Below are positions 56,000-62,897 of a stretch of 64,000 bases of DNA, in pieces; within the stretch, counting starts at the first letter, position 1, and each line of letters begins with the position of its first letter. A program made the translations under genes and the position numbers. The notes under the pieces were generated by a model. That model was not told where the DNA came from. It was given only the letters and a program-made list of their open reading frames with translations, and did not search any database. The stretch spans positions 1 to 64,000 of the forward strand of contig NZ_BJTC01000013.1 of the NCBI RefSeq assembly GCF_006829085.1. Direction: 5' to 3'. The DNA comes from Chryseobacterium sp. ON_d1. GTDB lineage: Bacteria; Bacteroidota; Bacteroidia; Flavobacteriales; Weeksellaceae.

Positions 56000-56069
56000 A
56001 TATAAATCCGTTTTTGATTGGATTTTCCTGATCAAAAGAAATTTATTTTTAACAATTATATAATAAGCT

Positions 56070-56077
56070 TATCTTTG
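56070..56077 (+). promoter_or_regulatory. putative -7 element of hemJ-like gene
   Basis: TATCTTTG, full match, 18 nt before ATG 56095; identical to the rpsA -7 element. Confidence 0.55.
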
Positions 56078-56094
56078 CTGTTAATTTTTTCTGA

Positions 56095-56646
56095 ATGCTT
56101 TATACAATAATCAAAGCGCTGCACATTATCTTCATGGTAAGCTATTTTGCGGGGATTTTTTATCTCGTAAGGATTTTCGTTTACTACAAAGACACTGATG
56201 AATTTCCTGAAGAAAAAAAGAAAATTCTGAGAGAGCAGTATACCTTTATGGCCAGAAGACTGTGGAATATTATCACTGTTCCTGCAGGGGTAATCATGGC
56301 GGTATGTGGGCTGGTTATGATCTTTTTAAATCCGGGACTGATGAAAATGGGGTGGTTTCATTTGAAACTTACCTTCCTTATCGGACTGGCGGTCTACCAT
56401 TACTGGTGCTGGAAAAAAGTCCTTCAGCTAAAGCTATTATACGGAAATACCCTGCCTATTGCCAATATCAAATTGAGACAGGCAAATGAAATTGCAACCT
56501 TCATTCTGTTTCTGGTGGTATTTACAGTTATTCTAAAATCTATGGTGATCGAATACTGGTGGCAATTAATTACAGGATTTTTCGTTCTTGTATTGCTGAT
56601 CATGATGACGGTAAAACTGGTTAATAAAAATAAAAAAAACAAATAA
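56095..56646 (+). CDS. hemJ: CopD/HemJ-family membrane protein (putative protoporphyrinogen oxidase)
   Basis: A 183-residue membrane protein with four or five helices. The N-terminus IIKALHIIFMVSYFAGIFYL with its His, the YxxRIFVYYKD loop and WFHLKLTFLIGLAVYHYWC match the UPF0093/HemJ family, which oxidises protoporphyrinogen IX in many bacteria. CopD-like annotation is the alternative, as both share this fold. The downstream gldF gene is 57 bp away and may share the transcript. Confidence 0.8.
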   Translation: MLYTIIKALHIIFMVSYFAGIFYLVRIFVYYKDTDEFPEEKKKILREQYTFMARRLWNIITVPAGVIMAVCGLVMIFLNPGLMKMGWFHLKLTFLIGLAVYHYWCWKKVLQLKLLYGNTLPIANIKLRQANEIATFILFLVVFTVILKSMVIEYWWQLITGFFVLVLLIMMTVKLVNKNKKNK

Positions 56647-56703
56647 TTGTGGAGTAGGACGTATATCTGAATACATCATCCTTTCTATATCTTACAAAAA
56701 ACT

Positions 56704-57432
56704 ATGATTGCAATTTTAAAGAAAGAACTTTGGAGTTACTTTGGAAACTGGAGTGCATGGGTGATCATTGCTGCTTTCAGTTTGATCGCAACCCTTTTCC
56801 TGTTCTTTTTCGACAACGATTCTAATATTTTTGAGATCGGAATGGCCTCACTGCAGAGCTATTTTGTACTGGTTCCATGGCTGTTGATGTTTATCATCCC
56901 GGCTCTTTCCATGAAAACATTTGCAGAAGAACAGCAGACCGGAACATTAAACTGGCTTTTTTCACAGCCTTTAAAGGTTTCAGAACTGGTCACTGGAAAA
57001 TTCCTTTCCGTATGGATTGTCGGAATTTTATGCCTTATCCCTTCATTAATTTACCTCTATACAGTATATGTGCTGGGAGTTCCTGCAGGAAACATTGACC
57101 TTGGAATGACCTTCGGAAGCTATCTTGGGCTTATCATGTTAATTGCAGCTTTTTCAGCAGTGGGAATCTTAGCTTCTTCATTATCTCAGAACCAGATTAT
57201 GGCTTATTTATTGGGCGTTTTCATGTGCTTTATCATGTATTTTGGAATCGAACAGCTGGCAAGTTATAAACTATTGGGAGGAGCAGATTTTATCCTTCAG
57301 AATATTGGCTTTTATCAGCATTTTTTAGGTTTCACAAGAGGTCTTATTGATTGTAAAGATGTAGCTTATTTTATCCTTATCATTGGAGCTTCATTAGTAT
57401 TGTCCAATCATTTTATTAACAAAAAGAAGTAG
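56704..57432 (+). CDS. gldF: gliding-motility ABC transporter permease GldF
   Basis: A 242-residue permease with six helices. The ABC-2-like sequence KTFAEEQQTGTLNWLFSQPLKVSELVTGKF is typical. In Flavobacterium, GldF works with ATPase GldA and GldG, and loss blocks gliding. Start ATG 56704. The stop is 4 bp before gldG, so the two are translated from one operon. gldA is not in the window. Confidence 0.92.
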   Translation: MIAILKKELWSYFGNWSAWVIIAAFSLIATLFLFFFDNDSNIFEIGMASLQSYFVLVPWLLMFIIPALSMKTFAEEQQTGTLNWLFSQPLKVSELVTGKFLSVWIVGILCLIPSLIYLYTVYVLGVPAGNIDLGMTFGSYLGLIMLIAAFSAVGILASSLSQNQIMAYLLGVFMCFIMYFGIEQLASYKLLGGADFILQNIGFYQHFLGFTRGLIDCKDVAYFILIIGASLVLSNHFINKKK

Positions 57433-57436
57433 AATC

Positions 57437-59107
57437 ATGAAGAAGATCAATGCTAAATCCCCCCTTGGAATTTTCTTAATTGCAATTGTTCCTTTGGTTA
57501 TTATCCTGACCTATTCGGGAATAAGGTTAGACTTAACGAAAGAAAAAAGATATACACTTTCTGATAACACCATCAAAGTGCTGGAGTCTGTAAAAAAGCC
57601 CCTGACTGTTGAAGTGTATCTAGAAGGAGATTTTCCGGCAAGTTTCAAGCAGCTTCAGAGTGAAACGAAATTCATGCTGGAAGAGTTCAGAAAAATTAAT
57701 CCGAAGATTGATTTTAAATTCATCGATCCGATCAAAACAAAAATGTCCCAGGATACCCTGATGGCTATGGGAATGCAGCCGTCTATCCTTCCCGATGTAA
57801 AGGATGGAAAGATCTCGCAGATCACGCTTTTCCCTTATGCTGTGATCAAATATGGGAATGATGGAGTTTCTATACCGTTGGTAGTACAGCAGGCAGGAAT
57901 TGATGCTGATCAGCAGCTGACAAAATCTATTGAAGGATTGGAATATAATCTTGTGTCCAATATCAAAAATATCGCGGCCACGAAGAAAAAGAAAATCGGA
58001 ATTTTGGTAAACCATGATGAATTGGATGCTGATGAATTTCAGGGGTTTGTACAGCTGGCAATGGAAAATTATGATGTAGGACCAATTATTCCTGAAAACC
58101 AGACTGAGCTTTCACTGGCAGATGTTCCGTTACTGAAGCAGATGAGTGCCCTGGTGATCGCAAAACCCAGAAAAGCTTTTACAGATAATGAAAAAGTAAT
58201 TCTTGACCAGTACATTATGAACGGTGGAAAGACACTTTGGATGATTGATGCAGTAAATGCTGAAATGGATACCTTAACGAGATCCAAAAAAGTAATGCCT
58301 TTCCCGGTTGATATCAATATGACCGACTTTTTTTTTAACTACGGCGTAAGGATTAATCCTGCTTTGGTAAAGGATGTTAAAAAGTTTGCATTATTAAGAC
58401 TGGTGACAGGGGAAGTGGGTGGAAATCCTCAGTACACAAGCTTACCATGGCCTTATTATCCACTTGGAATTGCGGAAAATAGTAATCCCATCACCAAAAA
58501 TATCAACCCTGTGAAATTTGAATTTCCGACCTCCATCGATACATTGGGAGGAAGAAAGAATATCAAAACAAAAGTTCTTTTCGAATCCAGTGAAAGAACT
58601 CTGCTGAAGCAGGTCCCAAATTATGTGGATCTGAAAGAAATCGCCAGTGTAGACAGTCTTGGCCAAATGGAAAAGCCAAGTACTCCGAAGATCTTTGCCG
58701 TAGCTTTGGAAGGAAAATTCAATTCTGCGTATGCATCGAGAATTGAAAGAAAAGCTTATCCCGGATTTAAAACCACAAGTCCTGAAAATAAAATGATCGT
58801 TATTGCTGACGGAGATGTAGGAAGAAATAAAGTAATTAAAGGAAAACCGCTTCCATTAGGAGTAGATCTTTTGACGAATGAACAGTTTGGAAACGAACAG
58901 TTCCTCAGAAATGCTTTGGATTATCTATTGGATGACAGCAATCTGATGGAGCTTAGAAACAGGAATATTGAAGAAAGACTTCTTGACAGGCAAAGAATTA
59001 CTGAAGAAAAATCCACCTGGCAGTGGCTGAATTTACTGCTTCCACTGGTGATTATCGGGCTTATCGGAGGATTGTTCTTCTGGTTAAGGAAAAAGAAATT
59101 TGGATAA
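57437..59107 (+). CDS. gldG: gliding-motility ABC transporter component GldG
   Basis: A 556-residue membrane-anchored protein: one N-terminal helix (about 9-28), a large periplasmic domain of the ABC-type uncharacterised transport (GldG) type (about 40-510, with RLDLTKEKRYTLSDNTIKVL near the start), and one C-terminal helix ending LRKKKFG. It is the partner of GldF. The organism may or may not glide, since these genes occur in non-gliding Chryseobacterium-like species too. Confidence 0.92.
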   Translation: MKKINAKSPLGIFLIAIVPLVIILTYSGIRLDLTKEKRYTLSDNTIKVLESVKKPLTVEVYLEGDFPASFKQLQSETKFMLEEFRKINPKIDFKFIDPIKTKMSQDTLMAMGMQPSILPDVKDGKISQITLFPYAVIKYGNDGVSIPLVVQQAGIDADQQLTKSIEGLEYNLVSNIKNIAATKKKKIGILVNHDELDADEFQGFVQLAMENYDVGPIIPENQTELSLADVPLLKQMSALVIAKPRKAFTDNEKVILDQYIMNGGKTLWMIDAVNAEMDTLTRSKKVMPFPVDINMTDFFFNYGVRINPALVKDVKKFALLRLVTGEVGGNPQYTSLPWPYYPLGIAENSNPITKNINPVKFEFPTSIDTLGGRKNIKTKVLFESSERTLLKQVPNYVDLKEIASVDSLGQMEKPSTPKIFAVALEGKFNSAYASRIERKAYPGFKTTSPENKMIVIADGDVGRNKVIKGKPLPLGVDLLTNEQFGNEQFLRNALDYLLDDSNLMELRNRNIEERLLDRQRITEEKSTWQWLNLLLPLVIIGLIGGLFFWLRKKKFG

Positions 59108-59114
59108 AAAAAAT

Positions 59115-59147
59115 AAAACTGCCGGAAAAATCTTCCGGCAGTTTTTT
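59115..59147 (+). terminator. terminator of gldFG
   Basis: AAAACTGCCGGAA and TTCCGGCAGTTTT form a 13-bp stem with a 5-nt loop and a T-run. Confidence 0.9.
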
Positions 59148-59175
59148 GTTAATATTAAACCTTTTCTTATCGGAA

Positions 59176-59373
59176 TTAATTCAGCTTAATGCTCCTGATG
59201 AATAGCTTAATCACCAGAAGGAGGAAGTGGGTCGGCAGAAATTTTTTGTAATCACCTTCCTCTGATCTTACCTTATTTCCTTTATACGTAGTTTTTCCTA
59301 TAAGTATTTCTTTTTGATCAGGCTGTACAAAATATGGGAAAACAGAATATGGCGTCCAATTACTTTTGCCTGA
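59176..59373 (-). pseudogene. start-less 65-codon remnant of an unidentified protein
   Basis: This minus-strand frame is open for 65 codons and contains no ATG. Its translation is protein-like throughout (SNWTPYSVFPYFVQPDQKE, then IGKTTYKGNKVRSEEGDYKK, ending FLLLVIKLFIRSIKLN before TAA at 59176). The frame is closed upstream by TGA at 59374. I read it as the C-terminal fragment of a lost gene. No family is recognised. The alternative is chance, which the composition makes less likely but does not exclude. Confidence 0.45.
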
Positions 59374-59435
59374 TCAAAAAGTTGAGTTTACTTCGAGTAA
59401 TAATTTTTTAAGGTAAGTATTTATAAAAGTAGAGG

Positions 59436-60074
59436 TTATTTCTGATAAGCTTGTTTTGGAAGTAATGTGGCGGTTTTATAATAGCTGATATCAGTGGATA
59501 TACGTTCCTGAAGGTCCTGGAAAGTGTCATAGTCATATTGGGTCCAGTTTTCTTCATTTTCAGGATCAGAGGTTTTGTCTATAGCCAGTTCCAGTTTTCC
59601 GTCTTCCTGATAGCTGCATTCTATTGCTGCATATTTTTCACCATTTTCATCATGGGTATACCAGCATTTTATTGTTCTTTCAAGTTGGGGTTTGTGGGTT
59701 TCATTATCAATGACCTGGGAGCAAATGAAGTTTTCAGGGTCGTCCGTATGGAAAACGGTTTTGGAAATTAAGGGAAGGTCATCTACGGATAAGGAATACA
59801 GTTTATTGGTAGAAATAATAAAGCTGTCAGTGGTTTCTTTTTTTTCGATATCAAAAAAATCTGATTTTTCTTTAAGATAATCGACTACTTGTGTTTCGTC
59901 TTCATCTTCACTTAAAAAATAATTGATGTTGTAAACACTGTCTTCATTGATAAATTCAATTTCCTTTAAAAAATCAGAATCTTCCTCATAATAATACAGA
60001 TGATATTCGTTCAGCTTCGCAGCATTACTTTTGGAAATGATCTCTCCAAAAATGTTTTTGTACACTTTTCTCAT
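59436..60074 (-). CDS. hypothetical acidic protein
   Basis: A 212-residue cytoplasmic protein, acidic and rich in Glu/Asp/Tyr, with no signal peptide or membrane helix. I recognise no domain. Compositional features such as YLKEKSDFFDIEKKETTDSF and CWYTHDENGEKYAAIECSYQ suggest a globular protein. It lies beside a DUF4268 gene and a protein remnant, a locally unstable area. ATG 60074 is the only start tested here. Confidence 0.6.
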   Translation of the reverse strand: MRKVYKNIFGEIISKSNAAKLNEYHLYYYEEDSDFLKEIEFINEDSVYNINYFLSEDEDETQVVDYLKEKSDFFDIEKKETTDSFIISTNKLYSLSVDDLPLISKTVFHTDDPENFICSQVIDNETHKPQLERTIKCWYTHDENGEKYAAIECSYQEDGKLELAIDKTSDPENEENWTQYDYDTFQDLQERISTDISYYKTATLLPKQAYQK

Positions 60075-60183
60075 TTTTAATCATGTTAGTTTAGTTTCAT
60101 CTATTAGTTAAGTGGTATTGCAAAGATAAGTTTTCTTTTTATCTTAATCCGAAACAAAAAGTAGTATTTATTTCGTAAGTATT

Positions 60184-60612
60184 TTATATATCCTTTATAA
60201 AATCCTCATATTCATAGTAAAACCTTTCAAAACCGTCCATTTTGTCCACAAAGAATTCAAAAATTTCCTGCCATGTATTTTTGTTAAAAATGGAAACTTG
60301 ATGTTTTTCTACCCATATTCTGCTGATAATCTTGCCATTCTCAAGAGTGAAATATTCTTCTTTCTGAAAATCTCCAACGAAATCCCTTAAAATATCCTCC
60401 AGAGACCAGATCTTTTCATAGTACGCATTTCTGAAGATTTCATCTTTCATTTCGATATCCAGAGAAACTTCTGCCTTCTTATTATCGGCAGAGAATTTAA
60501 ATGCCATATCTTTAATCTTAGTGTCATAAAGAATCCATTTTCTGGGAAATGATTTTCCGAAAGCTGTCCAAAATTCTTTTTTTAGTTGTTGTGCCTCTTG
60601 TTTACTGAACAT
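60184..60612 (-). CDS. DUF4268 domain-containing protein
   Basis: A 142-residue protein matching DUF4268 end to end: LKKEFWTAFGKSFPRKWILYDTKIKDMAFKF at the start and FYYEYEDFIKDI at the end. DUF4268 domains also occur next to nuclease or restriction-type domains, but here it stands alone with no partner, so I assign no function. Confidence 0.75.
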   Translation of the reverse strand: MFSKQEAQQLKKEFWTAFGKSFPRKWILYDTKIKDMAFKFSADNKKAEVSLDIEMKDEIFRNAYYEKIWSLEDILRDFVGDFQKEEYFTLENGKIISRIWVEKHQVSIFNKNTWQEIFEFFVDKMDGFERFYYEYEDFIKDI

Positions 60613-60804
60613 ATGGCAAACATAATGATTTAATGGGAGAAAGGCAAAAATGTGGTATTGAAAACCGTAAAATTACGGATATACAGAACAACCAAAATCG
60701 TATGAAAAAATCATGAAACCACAGTCTGTCTTTTCAGTGGCCTGTCTTTCTCCTTATTTACGATTTCTATTTTCTGTCTTTTTTCAAATGTTAAACAATT
60801 TTCT

Positions 60805-60812
60805 TATTTTTG
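60805..60812 (+). promoter_or_regulatory. putative -7 element of Rrf2 gene
   Basis: TATTTTTG, full match to TAnnTTTG. Only 5 nt separate it from ATG 60818, so the transcript would be leaderless or nearly so. Longer starts (60713) would lie upstream of this element. Confidence 0.5.
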
Positions 60813-60817
60813 CTGTA

Positions 60818-61225
60818 ATGCTTTCAAAAAAATCTCAATATGCGTTTAAGGCGCTTTCATATCTTGTAGAAAAAAGAAATGAAGGCCCGATTCTTATTTC
60901 TGAAATAGCGGAACATAAAAAGATTCCTTTAAAGTTTTTGGAAAATATCCTTCTTGAGCTGAAAAAAGCGGAGATCCTTGACAGTAAAAAAGGAAAGGGT
61001 GGAGGATACTTTTTTAAAGAAAATCCTGAAAATGTGAAACTGGCAAAAATTATTCGTCTGGTAAACGGACCTATTGCCATGCTTCCCTGTGTAAGTCTGA
61101 ATTTCTATGAAAAATGTGAAGACTGTAATGAAGATCACTGCGGACTTCATGATGTGCTGATAGAGGTTCGGGATGCTTCACTGAATATTCTGGAAAGTAA
61201 AACTTTAATGGATCTGGTCGACTGA
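60818..61225 (+). CDS. Rrf2 family transcriptional regulator
   Basis: A 135-residue regulator with an N-terminal winged HTH (KSQYAFKALSYLVEK, PLKFLENILLELKKAEIL, KGKGGGYFF) and a C-terminal cysteine group (C91, C100, C103, C108) whose spacing (CEDC, then HC) could hold an iron-sulfur cluster or zinc, as in IscR-type or CysR-type relatives. I start at 60818. Upstream Met codons (60713 and others) give a hydrophobic extension foreign to the family. Neighbouring sulfur-transport gene suggests a sulfur signal. Confidence 0.88.
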   Translation: MLSKKSQYAFKALSYLVEKRNEGPILISEIAEHKKIPLKFLENILLELKKAEILDSKKGKGGGYFFKENPENVKLAKIIRLVNGPIAMLPCVSLNFYEKCEDCNEDHCGLHDVLIEVRDASLNILESKTLMDLVD

Positions 61226-61252
61226 TCGGGTCCTTTTTTTTGAATTAATAGT

Positions 61253-61267
61253 CTACTTATTTTGTAG
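61253..61267. promoter_or_regulatory. 15-bp palindrome CTACT-N5-TGTAG, putative Rrf2 site
   Basis: CTACTTATTTTGTAG, just after the Rrf2 gene and 48 bp before a small ORF that runs into the exporter gene. Its half-sites and 15-bp length match 54601-54615. Confidence 0.5.
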
Positions 61268-61314
61268 AATAAATATTTTTATCAGATATTTGCACTACTT
61301 CAAATGAATAAATT

Positions 61315-61497
61315 ATGATTTCAAAAGAAGAGAAAGACCAGTCACAAAATCTTAACTCACCTCTTGCAACAGTACAACCTGTATATATACACGGGAAAAA
61401 AATTATGCATCTAAGGACAGAAAGCAGGCAATGGCTAAATGTTCTTTTTGTCACTCATACTGATAGTGAAAGACTATGGACTAAAACTGTTTTGTGA
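61315..61497 (+). CDS. possible small protein ahead of the TauE/SafE gene
   Basis: A 60-codon ORF starting ATG 61315 (MISKEEKDQSQNLNS) and stopping one base before the exporter ATG (TGATATG junction). It has no membrane segment. Coupling to the exporter start is plausible, either as a real small protein or as a leader. I recognise no family, and shortness keeps confidence low. Confidence 0.4.
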   Translation: MISKEEKDQSQNLNSPLATVQPVYIHGKKIMHLRTESRQWLNVLFVTHTDSERLWTKTVL

Positions 61498-61498
61498 T

Positions 61499-62386
61499 AT
61501 GGTGATTTCAAGAAAAATTCAGGTAAGACTTAATGTCCTTGTTGTAACGGCTGCAATTATATCCGTTGCTGTTTTTTCAATGTATGAACTGGGGTATCTG
61601 GAAGAGCTGCAGAACATTCTGGCAAAAGACAATTATATTTTTTACTGGATGCTTCTGGTAGGAGTTTTTGCTGAAATTGTTGCCGGATCTATGGGAATGG
61701 GTTATGGGGTGATCTGTACTACGACATTGATGTTACTGAATATTCCGCCGCATATTGTCAGTGCAAGTATTCACTCAGCAGAAAGTTTTACCACAGCAGC
61801 AGGAAGCCTCAGTCATATTAAACTGAAAAATGTAAGTAAAAGTCTGGTCAAAAAACTGGCAATTCCAGCTGTTATCGGAGCTATCATCGGAGCAGTATGC
61901 CTCACTTATCTTGGTGAATACTATGCGAAGATTACCAAAACATTGATTGCTTTTTATACATTATATCTCGGATACCAGATTCTTTCTAATGCATTTAAAG
62001 AAAAACAGAGTAAAGCTTTAAAAAGAAAAACCAATCTGATCAGACTGGGGGTGATTGGTGGCTTTATAGATTCTTTTGCAGGAGGAGGCTGGGGACCTTT
62101 GGTGACCGGAACACTGATTAAAAATGCATTTACTCCAAGATTTGCGGTAGGCAGCTCTACCGTAGCCAAATTTATCCTTACCATTACTGCTGCCGTTACT
62201 TTCTTTTTTACTCTGGGAATTCAGCACTGGAATATTATTCTCGGGCTTTTGATCGGGGGGATTGTTACCGCTCCTTTCTCTGCAATGCTTACCGCTAAGC
62301 TTCCCGTGAAGAAAATGTTTGTGATTATCGGGACTTTGGTGATTGTAATGAGTTCTATAACTATTTATAAATCAGTTTTTAATTAA
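61499..62386 (+). CDS. sulfite exporter TauE/SafE family protein (second in window)
   Basis: A 295-residue membrane protein of the TSUP family with a signal-like helix at the N-terminus and repeated GxGxG motifs: AGSMGMGYGVICTTTLMLLN and SFAGGGWGPLVTGTLIK. Start ATG 61499; the earlier in-frame Met at 61439 lies within the small ORF in another frame. Proximity to Rrf2 suggests a sulfur-responsive role distinct from the Crp/Fnr-linked copy at 37601. Confidence 0.88.
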   Translation: MVISRKIQVRLNVLVVTAAIISVAVFSMYELGYLEELQNILAKDNYIFYWMLLVGVFAEIVAGSMGMGYGVICTTTLMLLNIPPHIVSASIHSAESFTTAAGSLSHIKLKNVSKSLVKKLAIPAVIGAIIGAVCLTYLGEYYAKITKTLIAFYTLYLGYQILSNAFKEKQSKALKRKTNLIRLGVIGGFIDSFAGGGWGPLVTGTLIKNAFTPRFAVGSSTVAKFILTITAAVTFFFTLGIQHWNIILGLLIGGIVTAPFSAMLTAKLPVKKMFVIIGTLVIVMSSITIYKSVFN

Positions 62387-62447
62387 AAATTATGTTTGGT
62401 GTGGAAAAATAAAGGGTTTAAAAAGATATTTGATTTTGAAAATATTT

Positions 62448-62455
62448 TACTTTTA
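62448..62455 (+). promoter_or_regulatory. weak -7-like element of the monooxygenase gene
   Basis: TACTTTTA has one mismatch to TAnnTTTG, with TTTTG and TTTG-like stretches upstream; 20 nt before ATG 62475. Confidence 0.3.
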
Positions 62456-62474
62456 CATCACTAAATATTAGAAC

Positions 62475-62765
62475 ATGAATTTACATATCATCGCACTTTT
62501 TAAGTTTAATGAAAATTATCTGATGGATGCTGTAGAGCTTTTTCAGAAGCTTGTGAAAGAAACAAGAAAAGAAGAAGGCTGCCTGCAGTATGATCTTATT
62601 GAAGATAAAGATAATAAAGGAACTTTTTTCCTGATCGAGCTTTGGGAAAGCGTTGATCACCACAACAGGCATAACGGCCAGGATCACCTGTTAGATTTCC
62701 GTCAAGATGCTTCCAAAATCATGGAAAGCTCAGCACAGGTTTATAAAGGATTTAAAATATATTAA
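62475..62765 (+). CDS. putative quinol monooxygenase (ABM domain)
   Basis: A 96-residue protein of the antibiotic biosynthesis monooxygenase fold: ALFKFNENYLMDAVELFQKL, TRKEEGCLQYDLIEDK, FFLIELWESVDHHNRH. Such dimeric ferredoxin-like proteins (YgiN type) act on quinols or as detoxifying monooxygenases. The substrate is not readable from sequence. Confidence 0.88.
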   Translation: MNLHIIALFKFNENYLMDAVELFQKLVKETRKEEGCLQYDLIEDKDNKGTFFLIELWESVDHHNRHNGQDHLLDFRQDASKIMESSAQVYKGFKIY

Positions 62766-62829
62766 TACTGAAGATTTAGAGATTTAAGAATCTAAAAATT
62801 TAAAGATTTTCTCAATTTCAATAAAAAGT

Positions 62830-62864
62830 AAAAGGCGGTTTCAACAATCTGAAACCGCCTTTTT
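62830..62864. terminator. bidirectional terminator between monooxygenase and T9SS genes
   Basis: AAAAGGCGGTTTCA and TGAAACCGCCTTTT form a 14-bp stem between convergent genes. Confidence 0.85.
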
Positions 62865-62897
62865 ATTAGAAAAAATAGAAAGTATTAAAATAAATAT

